A DNA stretch of 62,025 bases from an uncultured Pirellula sp. (GCA_903858115.1 CAIOHR010000133.1:1-62025); one strand, 5' to 3'; shown: positions 1 through 7,743, counted from the first letter of the stretch. Notes: a model not told the origin generated them from the letters alone. A program made the numbers and translations.

Positions 1-205
1 ACTAAGCACCAAGCACTAAGCACTAAGCACCAAGCACCAAGCACCAAGCACAACGCACCAAGCACTACGCACTAAGCACTAAGCACTAAGCACTAAGCAC
101 TAAGCACTAAGCACTAAGCACTACGCACTACGCACTAGGCACTAGGCACCAAGAACTAAGAACTAAGAACTAAGAACTAAGAACTAAGAACTAAGAAGCA
201 CTAAG
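1..205. repeat. Heptamer tandem array (ACTAAGC/ACCAAGC)
   Basis: The first 200 bases are almost wholly a 7-bp tandem repeat, ACTAAGC with variants ACCAAGC, ACTACGC and ACTAGGC, drifting to ACTAAGA at the right end. It lies just beyond the 3' end of the minus-strand sugar transferase gene. The same unit in the opposite orientation (GCTTAGT on the plus strand) recurs at about ten places between 32.8 and 41.5 kb. The array begins at or before the window edge. Confidence 0.95.
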
Positions 206-227
206 TCATTATGACAGGCAAGGATGC

Positions 228-926
228 CTATCCCACATCAACTCTCAAAACTTCTTTCAGAATCGGAGAGGTCGGTTTCGGTAGATCGCCAAACCAACCC
301 CAAAAGCCTCGCCACTGAGGCCGAAGCACGGCGATTGCAGTCGCTAGAACGATCTTGAGATCTGTCCAAAGCGATGCATGATCCACATACCAACTTTCAA
401 GTTCCCCCTTGAAAGGCATGATATCTTCCCGATAGCACTGTCGAAGATCACGCCCTTCTTCCTGCGCTCGTGCGATGATCGCTTCTTCATCTCGAAACAC
501 GAGCGAGCCGATCCCGGTAAGTCCCGGTTTCACATTCACGATCTTTTCTTGTACCCACTTCGGATAGTCCGCAAATCCCTTGGGCATCAACGGTCGCCAT
601 CCCACAAGGGAGATCGTTCCGACAAAGACATCCCACAATTGAGGTACTTCATTGAGTTTCGACTTTCGCAAAAACTTACCGATTGGCAAAACTCTCGGAT
701 CATTTTTCAAGGTGATGTCTTGTGTCCCCATATTCGGAGCATTTTTCACCATGGTGACAAACTTGGTAACGTAAATGATTTTTCCGAGGAAACCAACTCG
801 CTCTTGAAAGTAAAAAGCCTCACGCTCGCCAGTAACTTTGAGAATGGCGATGACGACAAGAAGAATAGGGGACAAAACAAGCAGGGCTGTTCCGGATACC
901 AATATATCGAATATTCGTTTCAGCAT
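228..926 (-). CDS. Sugar transferase (monotopic phosphoglycosyl transferase, PF02397)
   Basis: This 232-residue protein fits the bacterial sugar transferase family, which moves a sugar-1-phosphate from a UDP-sugar onto undecaprenyl phosphate to start glycan assembly at the inner membrane. Residues 10-30 form one hydrophobic re-entrant helix, and the short length matches PglC-like enzymes without the extra N-terminal membrane domain. Two motif positions are odd: the usual Asp-Glu pair reads Asn92-Glu93 (LNEVPQL), and the usual VGPRP reads VGWRP at 108-112. The motif GIGSLVFRDEE near 140-150 fits a known subgroup. It starts at an ATG 3 nt after the stop of the dehydratase gene. It is the last gene of a dehydratase, aminotransferase and acyltransferase block, so its substrate may be a UDP-diamino sugar (inference). 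Confidence 0.9.
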   Translation of the reverse strand: MLKRIFDILVSGTALLVLSPILLVVIAILKVTGEREAFYFQERVGFLGKIIYVTKFVTMVKNAPNMGTQDITLKNDPRVLPIGKFLRKSKLNEVPQLWDVFVGTISLVGWRPLMPKGFADYPKWVQEKIVNVKPGLTGIGSLVFRDEEAIIARAQEEGRDLRQCYREDIMPFKGELESWYVDHASLWTDLKIVLATAIAVLRPQWRGFWGWFGDLPKPTSPILKEVLRVDVG

Positions 927-929
927 GAT

Positions 930-2138
930 CTACATCCTGTTGTCTAGGTACTTACCGGTTTCGAGATGGTTAAAGTGGGGCAGCAACAAGCCGAATGCGC
1001 GAAGCATATCCGATTTGGTCCACTCGGCGCGTTCTCGCATCGCGGCGATCGCATCGGAAAAAGCATCTAACGAAGCCTGATTCGCACTCGCGGAGTTTTT
1101 CACGATGCCGATTTCGGAATAGCGGTCCCAGTCAACTTGTTCTCCCTCCGTATAAAACTCTTCAAAGTCCTTTTCTCCCGTAGTATCAGAGCCAAAAAAG
1201 AAACAGGGCCATTTCCCTTGAGCTGTGAGTTCCTGCATGCGAGATCTAGCTTCGTCCTCGCTGGAACATTCATAAGGTTCCCATCCCAAGTCTCGTAGGA
1301 ACTTCTCTGCCATCGATGCAAAGGTGATCAAGTGCAAACGAGGACTGAGCTTCGGAAAGAAAATTTCCGCATCGTTCCCGAGCAAGATGGAGAAGAGGCA
1401 TAGATGTGCACCTTCTTGTTCCGTCACAAAGTAACGTTTGATGTCGTTCGGTGCAGCGATGGGTTGCAGTTTGCGAATCCGCTGCGTCCAGGCGTGTGGT
1501 AGTGAACCGTCGGAGAATGCCACGTTGGCGAACCGTGCCGTTGACACTTTGGTCTTCTCATTTTCGGAGGTCAGATACATCTCCATGATCCGCTTCGAAC
1601 CGCCCATCATATTGACGGGATTGGCAGCCTTGTCCGTGGAAACGCAGAAGAACTTTTTCGCGTTCACTGCGCCGGCAAACTGCAATAGTCGTCGAGTCAA
1701 GAAAACGTTGACATCGACCAATCGCATAAGCGTGAACGGATCCTTTTCACTCCGTACATGCTTGAGCGCCGAGAAATTGAGTACATAGTCGTAACCGTTG
1801 TTACCAGTCAGCGCATGTCGCTCGAACGCATCGAACTCTCGACCGAGTGCATCAAAGCAGTAAGCATGAAAGTCTCCAGCGTTGTAACCGAGCGAAGAGC
1901 GAATATCTCGAACCAATTCAGCAAGGTTGTTTTCGGAGCTATCGATGACATGTAGCACACGAGGGTTGCGAGCAAAAAGCTCCTTCACGACAGCACCCCC
2001 GATCGACCCAGCTCCTCCAATAACTAAAAAACGGCTCTTTGAAATTTCGCGATCCATCTGCTCGCCATGGATTTTAAGATCGTCGAGGAATAAAGATTCC
2101 TCACGACCGATCAGTTTTAATAGCCGTTCCGTTTGCAT
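930..2138 (-). CDS. FlaA1/CapD-type UDP-GlcNAc 4,6-dehydratase, soluble form
   Basis: This is a short-chain extended dehydrogenase of the polysaccharide biosynthesis (FlaA1/CapD/PglF) family. GGAGSIGG at 41-48 is the NAD(P)-binding loop. STDK at 167-170, and the methionine-centred MMGGSK at 177-182 in place of the classical YxxxK, are hallmarks of inverting 4,6-dehydratases. At 402 residues it lacks the four N-terminal membrane helices of PglF. It would convert UDP-GlcNAc to the 4-keto-6-deoxy sugar used by the LegC-like aminotransferase next door. The ATG start at 2138 follows the acyltransferase stop by 12 nt, and the sugar transferase follows after 3 nt. The exact stereochemistry cannot be told from sequence. 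Confidence 0.85.
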   Translation of the reverse strand: MQTERLLKLIGREESLFLDDLKIHGEQMDREISKSRFLVIGGAGSIGGAVVKELFARNPRVLHVIDSSENNLAELVRDIRSSLGYNAGDFHAYCFDALGREFDAFERHALTGNNGYDYVLNFSALKHVRSEKDPFTLMRLVDVNVFLTRRLLQFAGAVNAKKFFCVSTDKAANPVNMMGGSKRIMEMYLTSENEKTKVSTARFANVAFSDGSLPHAWTQRIRKLQPIAAPNDIKRYFVTEQEGAHLCLFSILLGNDAEIFFPKLSPRLHLITFASMAEKFLRDLGWEPYECSSEDEARSRMQELTAQGKWPCFFFGSDTTGEKDFEEFYTEGEQVDWDRYSEIGIVKNSASANQASLDAFSDAIAAMRERAEWTKSDMLRAFGLLLPHFNHLETGKYLDNRM

Positions 2139-2150
2139 ACTCGAGCTACC

Positions 2151-2813
2151 TTAGGTTCGTTGAATACTCGGGGAAAAAGGTCTAGCCGGTGTACCTTTCA
2201 AATACTGATAATCAGGGTGCGTTGAGACGACTGTTGCTCCGGCTGCTACAAAGCATCCCTGACCAAGCTCGACTCCTTGAACGACTGCACAACCGGTCCC
2301 TAAGTGACATCCTTCTCCCAGAATGATATCACCTGAAAGCGTAGCGCCCGGGGACAAATGGCAATAAGCTCCGACGTTGCAGTCGTGGTCGACACTAGAG
2401 CGGGTATTCAATACGGTGAATGGTCCTACAGTAACTCCCGGCTGAACAATCGCTCCTGCATGTATCTGACAACCATGCCCAATCTTGGAATCAGGTGACA
2501 CCCATGCAAACGGGTGAATGATGGTCGCGAACCGAAATCCCCGCGATTCGAATCGACTAGTAATTCGCTGCCATGGACTGGAGGGTACATTTGGCCAAAT
2601 GCTACCTACGCCAAGTGCGAGTTCAACTTCACTCGAACCATATTCTTCGAAGAGGTGCTCGTCGCTGATAACTCTTATGTCGCTAGGTATTCGTCCCTGT
2701 CGTCCAGCTACGATATCCGTTGCCGCGATCACGGTTCGTCCTGATGCCCGAATCGCACTGCAGACGACACTAGCATGACCTCCGTTTCCGATGATGACAA
2801 CAGGTAAGCTCAT
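2151..2813 (-). CDS. NeuD/PglD-family sugar O/N-acyltransferase
   Basis: The 220-residue protein has a short Rossmann-like N-terminus (PVVIIGNGGHASVV, residues 4-17) followed by hexapeptide repeats of the left-handed beta-helix from about residue 95. The pattern is typical of NeuD/PglD/VioB enzymes that acylate an amino or hydroxyl group of a nucleotide sugar, usually from acetyl-CoA. The ATG overlaps the TGA of the aminotransferase gene (ATGA), so the two are translationally coupled. With the aminotransferase and the FlaA1-like dehydratase it forms a three-step set resembling PglF-PglE-PglD of bacillosamine synthesis. The acyl group is unknown; the nearby ACP/ligase/SDR module leaves room for something larger than acetyl. 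Confidence 0.85.
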   Translation of the reverse strand: MSLPVVIIGNGGHASVVCSAIRASGRTVIAATDIVAGRQGRIPSDIRVISDEHLFEEYGSSEVELALGVGSIWPNVPSSPWQRITSRFESRGFRFATIIHPFAWVSPDSKIGHGCQIHAGAIVQPGVTVGPFTVLNTRSSVDHDCNVGAYCHLSPGATLSGDIILGEGCHLGTGCAVVQGVELGQGCFVAAGATVVSTHPDYQYLKGTPARPFSPSIQRT

Positions 2814-3985
2814 CGGCTTGCCAACCTCGTCAACAACTGCGAGGAACTAGGGATGTTAATGGTCCGAGCACAAAGACTCATCGTGTTCTCGAGTGGACCA
2901 CGCGGGTAATGGATGTACATAGGGAACGTATGAATCGGCTGCCATAATGGTCTCGATTGATAGTTCGCGGCGTTCAACGCATGGAGAATTTCGTCTCGAA
3001 TGGATGCATGCTTTGGTCTCAGAATGAACCCATTCAACCAATAATTGCTGGTTGTACCGCTCGGCTCCTGGATAAAGTCAACTTCCTCCAATGTACGAAA
3101 CGATTCTGCATAAGCATCGGCAATTCGTCGCTTGGCTGCGATCGTTTCTGAGAGGACCTCCAGTTGGGCACATCCGAGGGCCGCATTGATGTTGGGCAAT
3201 CGATAGTTGTATGCGACTTCGTCGTGGTAGAACTCCCACGGATGAGCCACTTTCGCCGTTGTTGAAAGGTGTTTCGCCCTGTCGGCCAATGTTGCGTCCT
3301 CGGTCAAGATCGCTCCACCTCCACCCGTTGTTAAGATCTTGTTACCATTGAAACTCACGGCGGAGATCAGTCCAAACCTTCCTGTATGCTTTCCTGCACA
3401 GTACGAACCGAGGGATTCGGCAGCATCTTCCACCAGTGGCAGTTCAAAACGATTACAAACATCGAGAATCCCTTGGATATCGGCAGGATGGCCCAAGCAG
3501 TGCATCGGACAAACGGCAGCAATCCGCCTACCCGTTTCCCGATTGACGAATCTACCATTTTCCGTTCGACCAATAAGTGACAAACGTTTTTCAAGCTCTT
3601 CCGGGCACAATGTCATCCGAGTGGGTTCGACATCGATAAAATGCGGGACTGCCCCGCAATGGGATATTGCATTGGCCGTAGCCACAAAGGAAAGAGAGGG
3701 ACACAAAATCTCATCGTCCCGTTGCACGCCTGCAAGCTGAAAACAGAGTTGCAAGGCCGCTGTGCCGTTGACCACGGCGACGGCTCGCGCACTGCCGGTA
3801 AATTCCGACAATTGCTTTTCAAACTTAGTTACATAGGCTCCAGCGGAAGACACCCAACCGGTATCAATACACTCTTGGACGTATTGCGAACTGTTGGGAG
3901 GTAAGTAGGGCTCATGAAGCAACACCAACGATTGGGCATCGCCAATCGTTCGTCGAACCGCGTCTACAATTTTTGCTGCTAACAT
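2810..3985 (-). CDS. LegC/PerA-like DegT/DnrJ/EryC1 aminotransferase
   Basis: This 391-residue PLP enzyme belongs to the sugar aminotransferase family that makes 4-amino-4,6-dideoxy sugars from 4-keto sugars with glutamate as donor. NGTAALQL at 73-80 and EDAAESLG at 186-193 shape the PLP site, and Lys216 in SFNGNKILTTGGGG is the expected Schiff-base lysine. The long N-terminus and the stretch between 135 and 165 suit the LegC subgroup. The ATG at 3985 lies in an otherwise unremarkable leader. The gene overlaps the next one by 4 nt. It most likely supplies the amino group at C4 of UDP-4-keto-6-deoxy-GlcNAc made by the FlaA1-like enzyme; the exact sugar is inference. Confidence 0.88.
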   Translation of the reverse strand: MLAAKIVDAVRRTIGDAQSLVLLHEPYLPPNSSQYVQECIDTGWVSSAGAYVTKFEKQLSEFTGSARAVAVVNGTAALQLCFQLAGVQRDDEILCPSLSFVATANAISHCGAVPHFIDVEPTRMTLCPEELEKRLSLIGRTENGRFVNRETGRRIAAVCPMHCLGHPADIQGILDVCNRFELPLVEDAAESLGSYCAGKHTGRFGLISAVSFNGNKILTTGGGGAILTEDATLADRAKHLSTTAKVAHPWEFYHDEVAYNYRLPNINAALGCAQLEVLSETIAAKRRIADAYAESFRTLEEVDFIQEPSGTTSNYWLNGFILRPKHASIRDEILHALNAANYQSRPLWQPIHTFPMYIHYPRGPLENTMSLCARTINIPSSSQLLTRLASR

Positions 3986-4092
3986 TCTTGGATTGCTTCG
4001 TGTTCTAGCTGGGGGGGAGGGGATGAACGTCGCATGGTCCGGGACAATGGTCCGAGACTACCTTTTCTCTCTCCCCACTCGCCACTCGCCGC

Positions 4093-4707
4093 TTAAATAT
4101 CCACACGCTTCACCGCATTCGGGCTTCGCACCGAAGCGATGTATCCATCCAGCAATGAGTGACGTACATACGTCATGGCATCGACTCGGCAGTCATCACC
4201 GATCTTCACACCGCTTGCAACGAATGCATTGCTTCCAATCATGCTTCGCTTTCCTATGGATGCATTTCCGCTGATCCGAGAACCAGGCAATATTGATGAA
4301 AAGCTGCCGATACGAGCGTCATGTCCGATACTAGCGTTAAAATGCACAAGACAGAAATCATCGATGCGTGCATCGGAAGAGACTGCCACATGGGCTGCGA
4401 TGAATACTCCATCACCGACGCTCGCCGTTGGCGAGATAAAGGCACTGGGATGTATGATTGTCGCAGGTTTCCAATCCTTGGCCGTACAATGCTCGTGGAT
4501 CAACAATTTCCACATCATATCTGTGATACCGATATGGTATCGAATTTCGCAGTTCCAGGATTCCGCTTCACGGCAAATCTCATTCTCGAAGGACTCCACC
4601 GAAAAGAATCTTTGTTCGATACGTGTGAACGGATTACCAGGAATAATCGCAGCGGTTTCCGCAACCTCTTGCGCGGTCCTATTTCCAAAAATCAACAAAG
4701 CAGACAT
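4093..4707 (-). CDS. Second NeuD-like hexapeptide acyltransferase
   Basis: About 204 residues. It begins MSALLIFGNRTAQEVAE, the NeuD-type Rossmann start, and has isoleucine-rich hexapeptide repeats from about residue 80 to 190 (for example VSSDARIDDFCLVHFNASIG). The frame is open for 14 more codons to an ATG at 4749. Those codons lie in a direct repeat of GTTGCGA type shared with other intergenic sites, so the ATG at 4707 is preferred. The middle of the protein (residues 20-75) differs from the acyltransferase at 2151-2813, so this is a distinct paralogue. It sits between the LegC-like gene and a GxxExxY module and is probably a second nucleotide-sugar acylating enzyme. Confidence 0.8.
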   Translation of the reverse strand: MSALLIFGNRTAQEVAETAAIIPGNPFTRIEQRFFSVESFENEICREAESWNCEIRYHIGITDMMWKLLIHEHCTAKDWKPATIIHPSAFISPTASVGDGVFIAAHVAVSSDARIDDFCLVHFNASIGHDARIGSFSSILPGSRISGNASIGKRSMIGSNAFVASGVKIGDDCRVDAMTYVRHSLLDGYIASVRSPNAVKRVDI

Positions 4708-4783
4708 GGCTAAGAAAGTTGCGAGTTGCGAGTAGAGTGGGATAGGCATTCCTGCCTGTCATCATGACCGAAAAAGGAACAAA

Positions 4784-4946
4784 GGGAATGAACATGGATG
4801 AACACGATGTCCAGGATAGTTTCATATCGATGAATAGTAATGATACCTATAGTGCACAACCAATGATGCTCTCAGCAATCTTTCTAAGCCGCAGATCGGA
4901 ATGCATGTCATCGTGTAAATCCTTTATATCCATGCTCCTTTCTCCT
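4784..4946. repeat. Inverted-repeat unit with a decayed GxxExxY remnant
   Basis: The left arm (4784-4822) reads GAACATGGATGAACACGATG followed by TCCAGGATAG. The right arm (4908-4946) is an imperfect reverse complement, TCGTGTAAATCCTTTATATC followed by CATGCTCC. Between them lies only the N-terminal stub of a GxxExxY gene. The same arms bracket the intact gene at 4977-5455. Confidence 0.75.
4847..4933 (-). pseudogene. Truncated GxxExxY gene remnant
   Basis: Reading from the ATG at 4933 gives MDIKDLHDDMHSDLRLRKIA followed by ESIIGCAL and a stop. This matches the first 28 residues of the intact GxxExxY protein beside it, which begins MDMQDLQDDGRSDLQFGEIT and continues EKIIGCAF. Everything after that, including the GxxExxY motif and the nuclease core, is missing. 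The stub is therefore a decayed neighbouring copy, not a functional small gene. Confidence 0.8.
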
Positions 4947-4976
4947 TTTGCAACGAACGTTCTGGAGCAGAACAAA

Positions 4977-5455
4977 CGGGAATGAACATGGATGGACAAG
5001 ATGTGCAGGATGATTTCCATTCGCTGCGTAGATTCACTTTTGTCGAGTGAATCGTTTGAATTCGAGTTTCGGATTGCCAAAATTAACAAGTAGGCCGACC
5101 TCGATTCCAGTTGCCTTTAGGTAGTTTATAATCTGTGCCTGGTACTCAGGAGCGATCGCCTTTGCCACCTTAAGCTCAACGATGATTTTTCCTCCCACCA
5201 AAAGGTCGGCATAGAACTCGCCAACAATTCGTTGTCGAAAATAGACATGGATAGGATGTTGGCATTGCACTCGAAATCCCTTTTCCTGGAGAGCGATTGT
5301 CAAGGCTTTTTCATAAACTGATTCGAGAAACCCGGTTCCCAACTCATTGATGACTTCGAACGCACAACCGATGATTTTCTCCGTGATTTCTCCAAACTGC
5401 AAGTCGGATCGACCATCATCCTGTAGATCTTGCATATCCATGTTCGTTTCTCCCG
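4977..5455. repeat. Inverted-repeat unit enclosing the intact GxxExxY gene
   Basis: The left arm, 4977-5018, reads CGGGAATGAACATGGATG then GACAAGATGTGCAGGATGAT. The right arm, 5413-5455, is on the complementary strand CGGGAGAAACGAACATGGAT then ATGCAAGATCTACAGGATGA. The arms match over about 35 of 40 positions by eye, with a few small gaps. They enclose the GxxExxY gene and nothing else. Confidence 0.8.
5034..5441 (-). CDS. GxxExxY family protein (PD-(D/E)XK-like, PF13366)
   Basis: The 135-residue protein carries the family signature GTGFLESVY (GxxExxY) near residue 36. A nuclease-like core, YADLLVGGKIIVELKVAK, follows around 76-93, with Asp and Glu-x-Lys in the spacing of a PD-(D/E)XK fold. 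The biological role of the family is not established. The start codon and first nine codons lie inside the right arm of an inverted repeat (5413-5455). The left arm (4977-5018) ends about 15 nt past the stop codon, so the whole gene is bracketed. It interrupts the sugar locus without any link to sugar chemistry, which suggests a mobile or selfish module (inference). Confidence 0.85.
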   Translation of the reverse strand: MDMQDLQDDGRSDLQFGEITEKIIGCAFEVINELGTGFLESVYEKALTIALQEKGFRVQCQHPIHVYFRQRIVGEFYADLLVGGKIIVELKVAKAIAPEYQAQIINYLKATGIEVGLLVNFGNPKLEFKRFTRQK

Positions 5456-5499
5456 CTGTATAGAATATTGTGGATCACCAAAAGTTCTTCGAATTAAAT

Positions 5500-5575
5500 G
5501 GAATGAACATCGATGGGCATGATACTCAGGATAAAGGCATCCTGTAAATCCTGTGAATCCATGTTTACTTCTCGT
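5500..5575. repeat. Empty GxxExxY-type inverted repeat (arms only)
   Basis: The same two arms occur back to back without a gene: GGAATGAACATCGATGGGCA and TGATACTCAGGATAA, then GGCATCCTGTAAATCCTGTG and AATCCATGTTTACTTCTCG. The unit would fold as a long hairpin. It ends 4 bases before the stop codon of the SDR gene. Confidence 0.8.
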
Positions 5576-5578
5576 CGC

Positions 5579-6301
5579 TCATATAGTCCCAGAATCGACA
5601 ACGATATCTTGCCCGGTGATCGATCGGCTTTCAGGGCCTAACAAAAATACGATCGTCGAGGCTACCGATTCGATATCCGTAGCCATGCCAAGCGATGTGC
5701 GTTGATAGATTTTCGAACGCTGCTCCTCGGTAAGCGAAGCAGACATATCCGTTTCCATAAAACCAGGCACCACGCAATTACTCCGGATACCCCGACTCCC
5801 CCACTCACGAGCAATTCCTCGCGAAAAAGACTCGAGCGCTCCTTTCGTTGCCGCATACATCGACAGACCCTTGTACCCTTTCCGGGCACAGATCGAACTC
5901 ACATGCACCATCGAACCTGCAGTTTGGTGCAGCAGCATGTTCCGAATAGCAAAGCGAGTGATCTCTATCGGAGCGAAAACGTTCGTGCGAAACATCGCTT
6001 CGATTTCTGTAAGGTTCGAATTCGTGACCAAGTCGTCGTAGGCAACACCAGCATTGTTGACCACGCCATCTAATCGAAAATTGTCTTGCCGCCCCCAAGC
6101 AGACAAGGTAGCTCGCAACGATTCGACGTCTTGTAAATCACAGGCTTGGAATTGAACACAATTCGGATAATCATCGATCAGCTTTCGAAGTGGTTCACTA
6201 AGCGATCGCCCCAACAACCAAAGATCATGTCCGTCGGCTAATAGCTTAGAGGCAGTTGCGAACCCTAATCCACGCGAAGCGCCCGTCAAAAGAATATTCA
6301 A
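5579..6301 (-). CDS. SDR-family oxidoreductase, FabG-like
   Basis: The 240-residue protein is a classical short-chain dehydrogenase/reductase close to 3-oxoacyl-ACP reductases. GASRGLG at 7-13 binds the cofactor, NNAG is at 82-85, and the catalytic set is Ser135/136, Tyr149 and Lys153 (YAATK). PGFMETDM near 180 and the C-terminal TGQDIVVDSGTI are also FabG-like. The start is TTG, overlapping the TGA of the ligase gene (TTGA), with an AAAGGT site about 9 nt upstream; coupling to the ligase makes this start plausible. Next to an ACP and an acyl ligase it probably reduces a 3-oxoacyl-ACP to a 3-hydroxyacyl-ACP for glycan decoration. That role is inference. Confidence 0.87.
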   Translation of the reverse strand: MNILLTGASRGLGFATASKLLADGHDLWLLGRSLSEPLRKLIDDYPNCVQFQACDLQDVESLRATLSAWGRQDNFRLDGVVNNAGVAYDDLVTNSNLTEIEAMFRTNVFAPIEITRFAIRNMLLHQTAGSMVHVSSICARKGYKGLSMYAATKGALESFSRGIAREWGSRGIRSNCVVPGFMETDMSASLTEEQRSKIYQRTSLGMATDIESVASTIVFLLGPESRSITGQDIVVDSGTI

Positions 6302-7743
6302 ACGGTCCGACCTTTCTTCCCGGAAGGTGATGTGCCGATCTTGTCCACGAATTGGATAATCCGAGGAATACTGTAGTTATCGAGTTGCGATGACAGACTA
6401 CGACGAATGTCAGTCACCGTGTATTGCACCTCCTTGTCCAGGACGATCTCAGCACATACTAGATTGCCAACCACGGAGTTTTTTTGTGCGAACACTCGAG
6501 CTTCGCGAATACCCACGATTTGCAATAGAGCATCTTCGACGGCATGCGGGTTGACCTTTACACCCCCCACATTGATCCAATCCGATCGACGCGCCAGGAC
6601 ACGAAGCGTCAATGGCGACTCTCGAACGATCTCAACTTCGTCACCGGTGGGAAAGAAGGCATCGACGCAGTTTCCACGCAAGCTTTCCGCGATTAACGTT
6701 TCATGAAGCCACAACTGACCATCTTCCACTCTTAATAGTCCCTTTCGGTCTTCCGTGACAATGAATGTATCGGCGTCCGAATGGAACAGCGACCCCGCCT
6801 CCGTCGAAGCGTAAATGTTGCGAAACTTGGCGTTTGGGAAAACTCGCTGCATTTCTGTCATAAGGGAGGGATGGCAGACTTCTCCACCGACAGTGATGGA
6901 ACGTACCGTTTCATGTTTCATGGTGCCATTCACGAGCAATCGAAACCATGTCGGTGTTGCGCTGAGACGGGTGATGGAGTACGCTTCGATAGCCGCATGA
7001 ATTTCGTCGGGCGGTAATCCAAGCAAGCTGACAATGGTGTTGAGATTGCAAATGGCTTGGAGAAAGACCTGCATGCCCGCGAATCGATCTGGAGAATAAG
7101 CCAATCCCCAAACGTCATCGCGGTGGTTGGGCGATATGATGACGGAACGAGCCAACGTATCCATGCGGTGGTAGACCCATTTTGGCTTGCCCGTTGTCCC
7201 TGAGCTAGCGATCCCGATTTTGCTCCGAGAGTTGAGAATCATCGATGGAAGCCTATCGAGGAAGTCGCGAGTAGCGAGAAGCGAGCTTCGAGATAAATCC
7301 AACGAGTTGCAAGGTTTTTCTCGCCACTCGCCACTCGCTTCTCTCAGCTCTTGGCTTCGGGTTGCCGGACGGTCCAAATTGAAATCGAGATGATGACAAA
7401 GTCGACTGACGATATCCGCGAGCCGATCGAAGAGAGGTTGATTGCAGGACACAACCGAAGGTGTTTCGCTGCAATCCGGCGCGTCACGAAAAGATGGATT
7501 CGCAACAGACCTATAGATCAGATCTTTGTAGGTCGCAGATAGAGTTCCCCCCGTCGCACCCATGAGCCGCAGGGCGCTAGCCCCCGGTTTCTCTTCCTCC
7601 ACCCGCAGGGCGCTAGCCCCGGTTTCTTCTTCCTCCACCCGCAGGGCGCCAGCCCCCACGCTTGGATTTGAATGCAGGCCGCTTCTGCCCGCGATTTCAA
7701 CAAGAAACGGTCGATTATCTGCCAAGTCGTTACTATCGAACAT
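6298..7743 (-). CDS. AMP-dependent acyl ligase with in-frame intergenic repeats
   Basis: This is an adenylate-forming enzyme (acyl-CoA/acyl-ACP ligase superfamily). IGIASSGTTGKPKWVYH is the P-loop, YASTEAG the second core motif, and the C-terminus has the hinge region and the catalytic lysine segment TSPSGKKGR. It would activate a carboxylic acid and probably load it on the neighbouring ACP. From the ATG at 7743 the protein has 481 residues; an ATG 48 nt further upstream lies inside a dispersed repeat. Residues about 21-61 consist of three 12-residue copies (GASALRVEEE type) encoded by the CTAGCGCCC intergenic repeat. Residues about 133-162 are encoded by a second intergenic repeat (ACTCGCCACTCGC). 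Another possible start is the ATG at 7563, inside the last repeat copy. Confidence 0.82.
   Translation of the reverse strand: MFDSNDLADNRPFLVEIAGRSGLHSNPSVGAGALRVEEEETGASALRVEEEKPGASALRLMGATGGTLSATYKDLIYRSVANPSFRDAPDCSETPSVVSCNQPLFDRLADIVSRLCHHLDFNLDRPATRSQELREASGEWREKPCNSLDLSRSSLLATRDFLDRLPSMILNSRSKIGIASSGTTGKPKWVYHRMDTLARSVIISPNHRDDVWGLAYSPDRFAGMQVFLQAICNLNTIVSLLGLPPDEIHAAIEAYSITRLSATPTWFRLLVNGTMKHETVRSITVGGEVCHPSLMTEMQRVFPNAKFRNIYASTEAGSLFHSDADTFIVTEDRKGLLRVEDGQLWLHETLIAESLRGNCVDAFFPTGDEVEIVRESPLTLRVLARRSDWINVGGVKVNPHAVEDALLQIVGIREARVFAQKNSVVGNLVCAEIVLDKEVQYTVTDIRRSLSSQLDNYSIPRIIQFVDKIGTSPSGKKGRTV
7561..7680. repeat. Three copies of the CTAGCGCCC dispersed repeat within the ligase gene
   Basis: On the coding strand GGGGCTAGCGCCCTGCGG occurs three times with a period near 36 bp, joined by GTGGAGGAAGAAGAAACC-like linkers. 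The period is a multiple of three and keeps the ligase frame open. Single intergenic copies of the same core occur near 32930, 33005, 34415, 35485, 35525, 35670, 37245, 40060 and 40880. Confidence 0.9.

Noticed and set aside
4934..5089. Extension of the GxxExxY stub as an 80-residue gene
   Set aside because: Only the last 28 codons match a family; the upstream part crosses the left arm of the next unit and the end of the intact gene.
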